The translations under genes were made by a program, and so were the position numbers. This document shows positions 8,322-17,249 of a stretch of 64,000 bases of DNA, piece after piece. Positions within the stretch are counted from its first letter, which is position 1, and every line of letters begins with the position of its first letter. Under the pieces are notes generated by a model that had not been told where the DNA came from, made no database searches, and was given only the letters and a program-made list of their open reading frames with translations. Source of the DNA: Phyllobacterium sp. T1293 (GTDB taxonomy: Bacteria > Pseudomonadota > Alphaproteobacteria > Rhizobiales > Rhizobiaceae); NCBI RefSeq assembly GCF_020731415.2, contig NZ_CP088273.1:563001-627000 (forward strand), read 5' to 3'.

Positions 8322-10862
8322 GTGATTTCATCTTTTCTTCGGCAGATTCTTCTGACGATTGCCGCCGTTCTGTTTCTGGCGGCGCCTGTCCAATTGGCTT
8401 TGGCGCAAACAACGCCCGCACCAGCACCGGCAACGACTGCGCCCGCTGCACCAGCACCGGCAGCTGTTGCACCGGCTCCAGCTCCAGCGCCGGTAACTGA
8501 GGCTCCAGCTCCTGCGGTTCCATCCAGTATTGTGAGCGAGCAGCGCCCCGTCATCGATGCGTTGAAAAAGCAGATCGCGGCCTACGAACAGAAATTCAAG
8601 CAAAAGGCTGACGCGGACGCCGCGCTGGCAAATCTCCGGCTTGATCTGGAAGCCAGTGCCAAAAAGCTGCTCGATATCGGTGTTTCGTTCCGTCCGCGTA
8701 TCACGGAGATCAACGCCCGGCTTGAACAGCTGGGATCGCCACCGCCACAAGGTCAGCCAGCAGAAGCCAAGATCGTTACCGACGAACGGACGCGTCTGAC
8801 GACCGAGAAGGCCGAAATCAACGCGGTTCTGGGTGAAACCGAAGATCAGTTGCTCGAAGTCAACAAGATGATCGACGCAATTGGTGATGCGCGCCGCGAG
8901 CTGTTCGCCAATACATTGTCGCAGCGCGTTGACATCAACTATTCTCTCGGCAGCGAAGTGATCGACGCTTATGGCCGCGAAATGAGCACGATGAACCAGC
9001 TGATTTCGTCCTGGTGGCGCTTTGTCGTTACCTTCAAATGGCAATCGATGCTGGCTGCAGCTTTCTTTGCTGTGATTGCTGCTCTGGTCCTTCTTATCGG
9101 CGGGCAGCGGCTGCTTGGGCACCTTTACCTGCGCGATGCCGCCATTGAGCAGCCATCCTATCTCAGCCGTCTGGCGGTCGCGTTCTGGTCAACGCTGATG
9201 CGCTCGCTGACCGTGGTGGTATTTCTTGCCACCACCTATCTCTTCCTTAGCTATTTCAATGTGTTGCGACCTGACGTTGCCGCGCTGTTCTACACGCTGT
9301 TTTGCGTGATCGGTATTGTCTACTTCGTTCATGCTTTGGCGCAGGCGGTCATCTGTCCCGGTGCGCCGAACTGGCGGCTTGTGCATGTAGCGCCCCGTCC
9401 GGGCCGTATCCTGATGGTTCTGATCACCGCCACCGCAACCATCACCGGGCTTGACTACCTTGCCGATACGATCAACCAGATTGCAACTTCACCACTGTCG
9501 CTGACGGTGGCCAAAAGCCTGTTTGCAACGGTCCTGGTCGGGCTTCTCATCATCGCCATGGCTTTGTTGAAACCGCTGGAGGATCAGGAAACCGGCGCAG
9601 CAAAGCGCTGGCCGCGTCCATTGCGGCTCTTCCTCTATGCCATCGGTCTTATTCCGATCGCCGCCGCCCTGCTTGGTTATATCGGCTTTGCGCGCTTTGT
9701 CTCGCAGCAGATCGTCATCAATGGTGCTGTGCTTGTCACCATGTATCTCGGCTTCCTTACGGCTCGTGCCGTTGCAGACGAGAATGCGCTTGGTGGCACG
9801 GTGCTAGGACGCACGATTCAGACACGCTTCGGCATCGATGAATCAACGCTCGACCAGCTTGGATTGATTGCCAGCATCGTCATCAATGTCTTTGTGCTTC
9901 TGCTTGGTATTCCGATCATTCTGCTGCTCTGGGGCTTCCAGTGGAGCGAAATGACGGTCTGGTTCCTGACCTTTGCCACCGGCTTCCAGATTGGATCGGT
10001 GACGATCTCACTGGTGGCCATTGCAGTTGGTATCCTGTTGTTTGCCCTGTTCTACGGTTTCACGCGCTGGTTTCAGGGCTGGCTCGATATCAGGGTCATG
10101 TCGCGTGGCAAGCTGGATTCCGGTGTGCGCAACTCGATCCGCACGGCGGTCGGTTATCTCGGCCTCGGCATAGCGGGTCTCATTGGCATTTCGGCGGCGG
10201 GCATCAATCTTTCAAGCCTCGCGCTGGTTGCCGGTGGTCTGTCGCTCGGTATCGGTTTTGGTATGCAGGCCATTGTTTCCAACTTTGTCTCCGGCCTTAT
10301 CCTTCTGGCTGAGCGGCCTTTCAAGGTTGGTGACTGGATTGAAACAAGCGGCGTTGGCGGCATTGTCAAGAAGATCAGTGTTCGCGCGACGGAAGTTGAA
10401 ACCTTCCAGCGTCAGTCGATCATTATTCCGAACTCGTCGTTCATCAATGGCAATGTTGGTAACTGGACGCACCGCAACAAGCTTGGCCGCGTGGAAATTC
10501 CGATTGGCGTTTCCTATAAGGTCGATCCACGCCGTGTGCATGCCATCCTGATGGACATTGCGCGCAGCCACCCGCTGGTGCTGAAAAACCCGGAACCGTT
10601 CGTTGCGTTCAAGGCGCTTGCGGATTCGACGATGGATTTCGAAATGCGGGTGCATCTTGCTGACCTGTCGAACTCAGGCACTGTACAGAATGAAATCCGC
10701 TTTGCGCTGGTTGATCGCTTTGCCGAAGAGGGGATCGAGATTCCGTTCCCGCAGCGCGACGTCAACATTCATCTGGATGATGCAGATGCCATCGTTCAGA
10801 TGATTACAGACCGGGTAAAGGAGCAGCTTGCGGGACAAGCGAAGAAGACAACAAAGAATTGA
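8322..10862 (+). CDS. Large MscS-family mechanosensitive channel with DUF3772 domain
   Basis: 846 residues from a GTG start. A signal peptide (residues 1-28, ending ALAQ) leads into an Ala/Pro-rich linker (28-67). A periplasmic coiled-coil region (75-220) matches DUF3772, followed by many membrane segments (about 235-600). The conserved MscS pore and beta domain comes next (GLSLGIGFGMQAIVSNFVSG, then RPFKVGDWIE and IIPNSSFINGNVGNW), with a cytoplasmic alpha/beta tail. Such MscK/MiniMscS-type channels release osmolytes on hypo-osmotic shock. The gene stands alone, but an osmotic role is in keeping with the betaine genes in the window. Confidence 0.9.
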   Translation: MISSFLRQILLTIAAVLFLAAPVQLALAQTTPAPAPATTAPAAPAPAAVAPAPAPAPVTEAPAPAVPSSIVSEQRPVIDALKKQIAAYEQKFKQKADADAALANLRLDLEASAKKLLDIGVSFRPRITEINARLEQLGSPPPQGQPAEAKIVTDERTRLTTEKAEINAVLGETEDQLLEVNKMIDAIGDARRELFANTLSQRVDINYSLGSEVIDAYGREMSTMNQLISSWWRFVVTFKWQSMLAAAFFAVIAALVLLIGGQRLLGHLYLRDAAIEQPSYLSRLAVAFWSTLMRSLTVVVFLATTYLFLSYFNVLRPDVAALFYTLFCVIGIVYFVHALAQAVICPGAPNWRLVHVAPRPGRILMVLITATATITGLDYLADTINQIATSPLSLTVAKSLFATVLVGLLIIAMALLKPLEDQETGAAKRWPRPLRLFLYAIGLIPIAAALLGYIGFARFVSQQIVINGAVLVTMYLGFLTARAVADENALGGTVLGRTIQTRFGIDESTLDQLGLIASIVINVFVLLLGIPIILLLWGFQWSEMTVWFLTFATGFQIGSVTISLVAIAVGILLFALFYGFTRWFQGWLDIRVMSRGKLDSGVRNSIRTAVGYLGLGIAGLIGISAAGINLSSLALVAGGLSLGIGFGMQAIVSNFVSGLILLAERPFKVGDWIETSGVGGIVKKISVRATEVETFQRQSIIIPNSSFINGNVGNWTHRNKLGRVEIPIGVSYKVDPRRVHAILMDIARSHPLVLKNPEPFVAFKALADSTMDFEMRVHLADLSNSGTVQNEIRFALVDRFAEEGIEIPFPQRDVNIHLDDADAIVQMITDRVKEQLAGQAKKTTKN

Positions 10863-11016
10863 TGATACAGATCAGCCATCAACTTGGTGCTTTCGTCTAA
10901 ATATCGGAAAAATAACGAGACGTTCAGTTGCCGTTCAGTTTCACCCCGTTATAACTATTGTCGAAAAGGGGCAGTTAAGCCCGATGTAACAGGGGCGGTG
11001 GAAACACCGGGGTGAA

Positions 11017-11280
11017 ATGAACAAGTTTGCTTTTGTCATTCTTACAGGCACCATTGTGGCCGGACCAGCGTTCGCGGCCAGCCTGAAAAACAGCGATGCC
11101 AGTGCTCAGACCGTCGTCGTGACCGAAGGTTCCAGTAAAACCCAGTTGCAGGTTGCTGCCGGTGATACGGTTGAATTCTGCAGCAGCGGCTGCTTCGTCA
11201 CGTTTCCCAATGGCGATCGCGAAGCCCTGACGGGCGGCGAAAGCATAGAAATCAAAGGCGGCAAGGTTTCGATCAAGTAG
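11017..11280 (+). CDS. Small secreted protein, conserved hypothetical
   Basis: 87 residues. The first about 20 form a signal peptide (MNKFAFVILTGTIVAGPAFA), followed by a mature part of about 67 residues with a CSSGC pair that could form a disulfide, and a beta-rich composition. The ribosome site GGGGTGA is well placed before the ATG. A strong terminator follows. Function unknown. Confidence 0.7.
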   Translation: MNKFAFVILTGTIVAGPAFAASLKNSDASAQTVVVTEGSSKTQLQVAAGDTVEFCSSGCFVTFPNGDREALTGGESIEIKGGKVSIK

Positions 11281-11305
11281 ACGAAACCCGGCTGTTCCAG
11301 TAAAT

Positions 11306-11345
11306 ATAGGCCCGAACTGTTTAAAATAGTTCGGGCCTATTAATT
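11306..11345. terminator. Intrinsic terminator after the small secreted protein
   Basis: A perfect 13-bp stem (ATAGGCCCGAACT at 11306-11318 pairs with 11328-11340) with a 9-base loop, followed by a short T-rich stretch. It sits 26 bases after the stop codon at 11280. Confidence 0.75.
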
Positions 11346-11459
11346 TCTGATTCACTGTCGATATTGTTTTTACTCGTATTTTTTTATTTTACTTGGGCAG
11401 TTCACGCTTCATTTCTAGTTTGCCGATAGGTCGTCGCATAGGGAATATCGCGTGGGGAT

Positions 11460-12905
11460 GTGTCGGTGAGCGTGCAGTCAAGCAAGCAGTTTGTGGATCT
11501 CGTTGTCGATCTTGATGGCACTTTGATTGCCACTGATCTTTTATGGGAAAGTATTTTTCAGCTGCTCAAGAAGAATATGCTTTATCTCTTCGTTCTGCCT
11601 TTCTGGGCGTTAAAGGGAAAAGGCAATCTGAAGCATCAGATATCCCAACGTGTCTGTATCGATCCCGCCCTTCTTCCCTATAGGCAGGATTTTCTCGAAT
11701 TTTTGCGGGAAGAGCACAGCAAGGGCCGGCGCATTGTTCTGGCCACTGGGGCCGCCCGGCAGTTTGCAGAGCCAATTGCTGCGCATATCGGTCTTTTCGA
11801 TGCGGTTTATGCCACGGATGAGACGCGAAATCTGACATCGAAGCTGAAAACCGAGTTCCTGCTGAAAACCTTTGCCGGAAGAAGCTTTGCCTATGCGGGC
11901 AATAGCAGGGCTGACATCCCCGTCTTTGAGGCCGCCAGCGAGGCCATTGTGGTTGCACCAGACCGCGCGGCAGGCAAATGGCAGAATGCGCATTCCGTCC
12001 GTGTATTTGAAGCGCCAAAGACCAGCTGGCGGACGTTCTTCCGAATGCTACGGGTGCATCAATGGATGAAAAACACGCTTATCTTCGTGCCGCCCACACT
12101 CGATCATGAGATCACGAATTGGGTGACATTGAGCGCTGCGCTGATCGCATTTGTGGCGTTTTCTGCGGCGGCTTCGGCGATTTACATCCTCAATGATCTT
12201 TTTGATCTGCCGCTGGATCGCCAGCACGCCCGAAAAAAGAGCCGCCCCTTTGCCAGCGGGGTCTTTTCCATCCCGTTCGGGCTGAGGATTGCGTTCCTGC
12301 TGCTTGTCATCGCCGGTCTTCTGGCAATGCAATTGCCGTGGGCATTCAGCGTCGTGCTGGGTGTCTATATTATCGCCACAACGGCCTATTCGCTTTCGCT
12401 CAAGCGTATGCTGCTGATCGATGTCCTGATGCTGGCAGGACTTTATACACTGCGTGTGCTCGCCGGTGCTGCTGCTACGAACATTGCGGGATCATTCTGG
12501 CTTCTGGCTTTCTCGTCATTCTTCTTTCTCTCGCTTGCGCTGGTTAAACGCTATGTGGAGTTGCAAAGCACGACACTGCTCGAAAAGGATCGCATTGCGG
12601 GCAGGGGGTATCGGCAGAGTGATCGCGAGGTTGTTGCGCAATGCGGTGTCGCATCCGCTTTTGCTGCCGCCACGGTTCTCGCGCTTTATGTGGACAGCGA
12701 TTCCGTGGTCCGGCTTTATTCCTATCCGTGGATGATCTGGCCCCTGTGCCCCATCGTTCTCTACCTCAATATCCGCATCTGGATTCTGGCGCATCGCGGC
12801 GAGATGCATGAGGACCCGGTTGTCTTCATTATTTCCGATTGGCGCAGCCAGGTCATGATCGCAATCGGCGCGGCCTTGCTGCTCTATGGTGGCGCAAGGG
12901 CATGA
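11460..12905 (+). CDS. HAD phosphatase-UbiA prenyltransferase fusion, DPPR-synthase-like
   Basis: 481 residues from a GTG start. Residues 10-190 form a HAD-type phosphatase (nucleophile motif DLDGTL near residue 17). Residues 195-481 form a UbiA membrane prenyltransferase with the Mg/polyprenyl-diphosphate motif NDLFDLPLDRQHARKKSRP at about 244-262. In actinobacteria, separate proteins (Rv3806c and Rv3807c) make decaprenyl-phosphoryl-5-phosphoribose and dephosphorylate it; Azorhizobium NoeC/NoeH are comparable. Here the two activities are predicted to be one polypeptide. It overlaps the next gene by 4 bases (ATGA), and that next gene is DprE1-like, which supports the assignment. Confidence 0.85.
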   Translation: MSVSVQSSKQFVDLVVDLDGTLIATDLLWESIFQLLKKNMLYLFVLPFWALKGKGNLKHQISQRVCIDPALLPYRQDFLEFLREEHSKGRRIVLATGAARQFAEPIAAHIGLFDAVYATDETRNLTSKLKTEFLLKTFAGRSFAYAGNSRADIPVFEAASEAIVVAPDRAAGKWQNAHSVRVFEAPKTSWRTFFRMLRVHQWMKNTLIFVPPTLDHEITNWVTLSAALIAFVAFSAAASAIYILNDLFDLPLDRQHARKKSRPFASGVFSIPFGLRIAFLLLVIAGLLAMQLPWAFSVVLGVYIIATTAYSLSLKRMLLIDVLMLAGLYTLRVLAGAAATNIAGSFWLLAFSSFFFLSLALVKRYVELQSTTLLEKDRIAGRGYRQSDREVVAQCGVASAFAAATVLALYVDSDSVVRLYSYPWMIWPLCPIVLYLNIRIWILAHRGEMHEDPVVFIISDWRSQVMIAIGAALLLYGGARA

Positions 12906-14206
12906 CGCACGACTATGAAAGCTTTGGCCGGATAGACAGGCATCGCCGCTCCGCCATTTCGCTGGAGGAGGCGCGGCAGGCTTTCGATGTTTCGCTGCCC
13001 GGCTCCTACCTGCCATTCGGCAATGGCAGATCCTATGGCGACAGTTGCCACAATGATGCGGGCCTGTTGGTCGACATGCGGCCCAACAATCAACTCATCT
13101 CCTTCGACACAGCAGCGGGTGTGCTGCATGCGGAAGCGGGGATGCTGCTTGCGGATATCATTGCCATCGCCGCGGCAGAAGGTTATTTCCTGCCTGTTAC
13201 GCCCGGTACCCGGTTTGTCACGCTGGGCGGCGTTATCGCCAATGATGTGCATGGCAAGAACCATCACCGGCGCGGTACATTCGGTTGCCATGTCGAGAGG
13301 TTCGATCTTCTGCGCTCCGACGGGACAGTCGCCAATTGCTCGGCTTCTGAAAATACGGATCTGTTCAACGCCACCATAGGCGGGCTTGGCCTGACCGGGA
13401 TTATCCAGACAGCCTCTATCCGGTTGATGCGGGTCAGTTCGCTTGATATTGAGGAGCGCGTCACCCGCTTCAAAAATCTGGACACCTATTTCGATCTCGC
13501 CCCAAAAGCGGATGAAGAGAATGAATATGCCGTCGCCTGGGTGGATCAGCTGGGCAGCGGTCGCGGCATTCTCCTGACCGGAAACCATGCGGACAATGGC
13601 AATTTCGACATCAGCGCAGGCAGGACCAGATTTGGCGTGCCTGTTGATCTGCCGGTTTCCGCGCTCAATTTTCCAAGCCTGAAGCTGTTCAACACGGCGT
13701 ATTATCATCGCAAAGGCAGCAAAACCGATACGGGGCTGACAGGCTATTCGCCTTTCTTCTATCCACTCGATCAGGTGAAGAACTGGAACCGCCTTTATGG
13801 CCGGGCAGGGCTCTATCAGCACCAGAGTGTCATCCCGGAAGCCAATGCCCGCGATACGATTGCTCTTATGCTGGAGGCGACGCGGCAGGCCGGGCAAAAC
13901 TCATTCCTGACGGTTCTCAAGCGCTTTGGCGCCATTGCCTCACCGGGCCTGCTGTCATTTCCGCGGGCCGGTTACACGCTTACGCTGGATTTTCCCAATC
14001 GCGGCCAGAAGACGCTGTCGCTGCTGGAGCAGCTTGACCGCATGACAATCGAAGCGGGCGGGCGGGTCAATCCGTATAAGGATCAGCGGATGAGTGCCGC
14101 CGTCTTCAAATCAGGGTTTCCGCAATGGAAGCAGCTGGAGGAACGGCGGGACCTGATGTTCAATTCGAATTTCTGGGCACGAACCGCTCTGTCGGCCCAA
14201 GAATAA
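12902..14206 (+). CDS. DprE1-like FAD-dependent decaprenylphosphoryl-ribose 2-oxidase
   Basis: 434 residues from ATG 12902, which overlaps the upstream stop. The FAD-binding (PCMH/VAO) motif is visible as GRSYGD at about residue 42 and as VTPGTRFVTLGG...DVHGKNHH at about 99-121, matching mycobacterial DprE1 closely. The C-terminal substrate domain also aligns (FYPLDQVKNWNRLYGRAG, SFLTVLKRFG). DprE1 oxidises the 2-hydroxyl of polyprenyl-phosphoryl ribose on the way to the arabinose donor. The residue matching Cys387 of DprE1 is Thr here (GYTLTLDFP versus the GWNICVDFP region as I recall it). Confidence 0.85.
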   Translation: MTHDYESFGRIDRHRRSAISLEEARQAFDVSLPGSYLPFGNGRSYGDSCHNDAGLLVDMRPNNQLISFDTAAGVLHAEAGMLLADIIAIAAAEGYFLPVTPGTRFVTLGGVIANDVHGKNHHRRGTFGCHVERFDLLRSDGTVANCSASENTDLFNATIGGLGLTGIIQTASIRLMRVSSLDIEERVTRFKNLDTYFDLAPKADEENEYAVAWVDQLGSGRGILLTGNHADNGNFDISAGRTRFGVPVDLPVSALNFPSLKLFNTAYYHRKGSKTDTGLTGYSPFFYPLDQVKNWNRLYGRAGLYQHQSVIPEANARDTIALMLEATRQAGQNSFLTVLKRFGAIASPGLLSFPRAGYTLTLDFPNRGQKTLSLLEQLDRMTIEAGGRVNPYKDQRMSAAVFKSGFPQWKQLEERRDLMFNSNFWARTALSAQE

Positions 14207-14297
14207 AGCGACAGATGGTTCAATTTTTAACAATGGCCTTCGAGTCTTTTCAACGTAAGGTTGTTATTTGGGGGCAGCAGGTGGGGGTAATCTTGGC

Positions 14298-14726
14298 ATG
14301 ACAAAATATGTTCCGTTCATACTCTTTACAGTCATGACCAATGCGGCGGCGCAGGTCATGCTGAAATACGGGATGATCACGCTCGGGCCGATTAGTTTCA
14401 GCGCGGACAGCTTTATCCAGCGCGTGTTCCAGATCGTGTTCAACCCATGGGTGTTTGCCGGGCTTTTCACCTTCGTCATTTCGATGGCCTCGCACCTCTA
14501 TGTGCTTTCCAAGGTGGACCTTTCCTTCGCTTATCCCTTTCTGAGCCTTGCCTATGTGGCGGTCGCGCTGTTCGCCTGGGCCGTGTTCAAGGAGGAGCTT
14601 GGAGCCTACAAGATTGCCGGAATTGCGTTTATTATGCTCGGCACGATTTTCATTGCGCAGAGCGGCCGTCACAACGGCACTGAGCCGGGTGAACAGACGC
14701 CGCCAGCCCCCACAACTTCGTCCTGA
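14298..14726 (+). CDS. Small EmrE/EamA-type membrane protein, candidate lipid-sugar flippase
   Basis: 142 residues with four hydrophobic segments typical of small multidrug resistance/ArnE-type proteins, and the PFLSLAYVAVALFAW segment typical of the fold. The start is ATG 14298 after a GGGGGTAA ribosome site. Placed between the DprE1-like oxidase and the epimerase, it may move the polyprenyl-phosphate sugar across the membrane, as ArnE/ArnF do for aminoarabinose; that role is inferred from position only. The C-terminal tail is Pro/Thr-rich and polar. Confidence 0.75.
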   Translation: MTKYVPFILFTVMTNAAAQVMLKYGMITLGPISFSADSFIQRVFQIVFNPWVFAGLFTFVISMASHLYVLSKVDLSFAYPFLSLAYVAVALFAWAVFKEELGAYKIAGIAFIMLGTIFIAQSGRHNGTEPGEQTPPAPTTSS

Positions 14727-14738
14727 GTGAGCAGAGCC

Positions 14739-15749
14739 ATGAGACATGTAATTTTCGGCGGCGACGGGTTTGTCGGACGCCATCTCGCACCCAAACTGAT
14801 CGCCGATGGCGAAGAGGTTATCGTTGCGGATATCGTCAAAAGCGACCTGCCGCATTATGCCAATATTGCCTTTGTTCAGTGCGATGTCACCGATCCGCAG
14901 GCGATTACTGCCGTTGGCATCAAGGCGGATGATATGGTCTATAACCTGTCCGCCAAGATGCTCTCGCCCTTGCAGGTACGTGCCAAACGCCACGATTTCT
15001 TCTTTCCGGTCAATTACTTCGGCACTGAGAACATCATCAAGGCGATGGACAAGGCAGGCGCGAAGAAGCTTATCCACTACACCACCGACATGATTTACGG
15101 CCACACCTATGTCTGGCCACAGACCGAAGACCATCCGGCTGCGCCGCTTGGTGAATATGGATGGTCAAAACTCAAAACCGAAGAACTCGCCGCGGAATGG
15201 CGGATGCGGGGCATGGATATTTCGCTGTTTCGCCCGCGTTTGATCATCGGACCCGGACGGCTCGGCATTCTTGAAAAGCTGTTCAAGCTGATCGATTATA
15301 ATCTACCCGTTCCCATGATCGGTTCGGGCAAGAACCCGTATCAGTTTATTTCGGTGTTCGATTGCGCCGAGGCTGCACGCGCGGCGTGGAAAGCCGGTGT
15401 GCCCAACGAGGCCTATAATCTCGGTTCGCTCAACCCGCCGCCGGTGCGCAAGCTGCTGGGTGATCTGGTCAAGTTCGCCAATTCAAGATCACTGCTGCTG
15501 CCGACGCCCGCATGGGCCGTCAAGAAAACACTGGATGCATTTGACTGGCTGAACATGCCGATCATGGACCCGGAACAATATCTGATTGCTGACGAGATGT
15601 GCGTACTGGATGTCTCAAAAGCCGAGCGGCAACTGGGCTGGGTGCCGCAATACCGGGACGAAGACATGCTGATCGCGGCTTACCGCGAATATCGCAACAA
15701 CAAGGATGGCAAGCTTGCCGGTCAACCATCGTCGATAACGGCGCAATAA
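14739..15749 (+). CDS. NAD-dependent sugar epimerase/dehydratase (extended SDR)
   Basis: 336 residues from ATG 14739 (an in-frame GTG lies at 14727). The Rossmann motif GGDGFVG is at residues 7-13 and the catalytic YxxxK at about 139-143 (EYGWSKLKTEE). It has the length and pattern of extended SDR nucleotide-sugar epimerases, not of the short DprE2 reductase, so it may act on a different sugar intermediate. It starts 12 bases after the flippase-like gene and is followed 12 bases later by the aminotransferase. Confidence 0.82.
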   Translation: MRHVIFGGDGFVGRHLAPKLIADGEEVIVADIVKSDLPHYANIAFVQCDVTDPQAITAVGIKADDMVYNLSAKMLSPLQVRAKRHDFFFPVNYFGTENIIKAMDKAGAKKLIHYTTDMIYGHTYVWPQTEDHPAAPLGEYGWSKLKTEELAAEWRMRGMDISLFRPRLIIGPGRLGILEKLFKLIDYNLPVPMIGSGKNPYQFISVFDCAEAARAAWKAGVPNEAYNLGSLNPPPVRKLLGDLVKFANSRSLLLPTPAWAVKKTLDAFDWLNMPIMDPEQYLIADEMCVLDVSKAERQLGWVPQYRDEDMLIAAYREYRNNKDGKLAGQPSSITAQ

Positions 15750-15761
15750 GGGGGATTATCG

Positions 15762-17210
15762 ATGAACAAGCTGACAACACTGCCAAAAGACACCCCTGAT
15801 GTGCTCGAGCCGATCAAAAGGCCCGATCTGCTGACTGTTGAAGAAGCCAAGGTGATGACGCTGCCGCGCATGACGGAGCTTTTCACCAAGCACCTCAATC
15901 CCGGCCAGCTGCATTTCATGAAGCTTCTGGGCTTCCACAAGATCAAGATCGAACATGCGGAAGGCATGTATTATTACGATCAGAACGGCCGGGCTATTCT
16001 CGACTTTTTCGGCGGATTCGGATCGCTGGCCTTTGGCCATAACCATCCGCGCATTCTAGCTGCCCGCAAACAGTTTCAGGACGAGCGGCGTCAGGAAATC
16101 GCCATTGCCTTCATGTCGCAATATGCGAGCGCTCTGGCTCATAATCTTGCGGCCTGTTCGCCCGGTGATCTCGACATGGTGTTTCTCGGCTCCTCCGGGT
16201 CGGAAGCCATGGAGGCGGCAATCAAGGTGGCGGAACGCGCGGCGGGGCCAAAAAAGCCCAAGATCGTCTATGCAGAGAATTCGTTTCACGGCAAGACCAA
16301 GGGTGTTTTGTCGATCACCGATGGCCAGCTTTATCGCGGCGATTTCAAGCTCGTCGACAATACCGTGCGTATTCCATTCGGCGATATCGATGCGGTCGAG
16401 AATGTGTTTCGTTCCGACCCGGAAATCGGTGTCATTGTGCTTGAGACCATTCAGGGCGGCGGCGGCATCATCAGCGCGCCAAATGCCTATTGGCAAAAGC
16501 TTCGGGCGCTGTGTGATCAATATGGCGTGCTCTGGGTGGCCGATGAGGTGCAGTGCGGCTTTGGCCGTTCCGGTCGATTCTATGCGTTCGAACATGCGGG
16601 TGTTGTGCCCGATGTGACGGCGCTGGCGAAATCATTGGGCGGCGGCAAGGCTGCTATGGGTGCGATGATTGCGCGGCGTGAGGTCTATATGAAGGCCTAT
16701 GGGACACCCAAGACCGCAATGATCCACGCCATGGCGACCTTTGGCGGTATTGGCGAGGCCTGTGTGACGGCCATTGAAGCGATCAATATTCTCTATGACG
16801 AACACCTGATCGACAATGCAGCGGAGACGGGTGCTTATCTGCTGGAACAGCTGGAAGGCCTCAAAGCCAAGTATCCGGCCATGATCAAGGATGTTCGCGG
16901 GCAGGGGCTGATGATCGGCCTCGAATTCCACGACTTTTCCAAGACAGTGCCCGTTGTCCTGCGGCCCGTGCTTGCCATGCTTGATGATAAGCTGAAGGGG
17001 TCACTTCCCGGCTTTATCGGCAGCCATCTCCTGCGCGATCATGGCGTGCTGGTGGCCTTCACCGAGTATAACCGCAATGTGGTTCGCCTTGAGCCGCCAT
17101 TGATCTGCCAGCATGACCATGTGGACCGGTTTATCGCAGCGCTTGATGAGGTGCTGTCGCGCGGCATCGTGCGGATTGTCAAAGATTTCGTCAAAGCGCA
17201 GGTGAAATAA
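15762..17210 (+). CDS. Class III PLP-dependent aminotransferase
   Basis: 482 residues. It shows the class III pattern: GGFGSLAFGHNHP near the N-terminus, a SSGSEAMEAA phosphate-binding segment, DEVQCGFGRSG, and the PLP lysine in the ALAKSLGGG motif near residue 289. Family members transfer amino groups on omega-amino acids, diamines or lipid-like substrates. Its place at the end of the polyprenyl-sugar cluster suggests it makes an amino compound used for the same glycan or lipid, but the substrate cannot be read from sequence. Confidence 0.85.
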   Translation: MNKLTTLPKDTPDVLEPIKRPDLLTVEEAKVMTLPRMTELFTKHLNPGQLHFMKLLGFHKIKIEHAEGMYYYDQNGRAILDFFGGFGSLAFGHNHPRILAARKQFQDERRQEIAIAFMSQYASALAHNLAACSPGDLDMVFLGSSGSEAMEAAIKVAERAAGPKKPKIVYAENSFHGKTKGVLSITDGQLYRGDFKLVDNTVRIPFGDIDAVENVFRSDPEIGVIVLETIQGGGGIISAPNAYWQKLRALCDQYGVLWVADEVQCGFGRSGRFYAFEHAGVVPDVTALAKSLGGGKAAMGAMIARREVYMKAYGTPKTAMIHAMATFGGIGEACVTAIEAINILYDEHLIDNAAETGAYLLEQLEGLKAKYPAMIKDVRGQGLMIGLEFHDFSKTVPVVLRPVLAMLDDKLKGSLPGFIGSHLLRDHGVLVAFTEYNRNVVRLEPPLICQHDHVDRFIAALDEVLSRGIVRIVKDFVKAQVK

Positions 17211-17219
17211 GGTTTCGAG

Positions 17220-17249
17220 GGCCGGGCTGATGTCCCGGCCTTTTATTTT
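17220..17249. terminator. Bidirectional intrinsic terminator
   Basis: GGCCGGG at 17220-17226 pairs with CCCGGCC at 17234-17240, followed on the plus strand by TTTTATTTT. It lies between the convergent aminotransferase and GT-C-like genes. Confidence 0.85.

Noticed and set aside
12884..13897. 337-codon minus-strand frame opposite the DprE1-like gene
   Set aside because: No recognisable domain; the opposite strand encodes a clear FAD enzyme in an operon.
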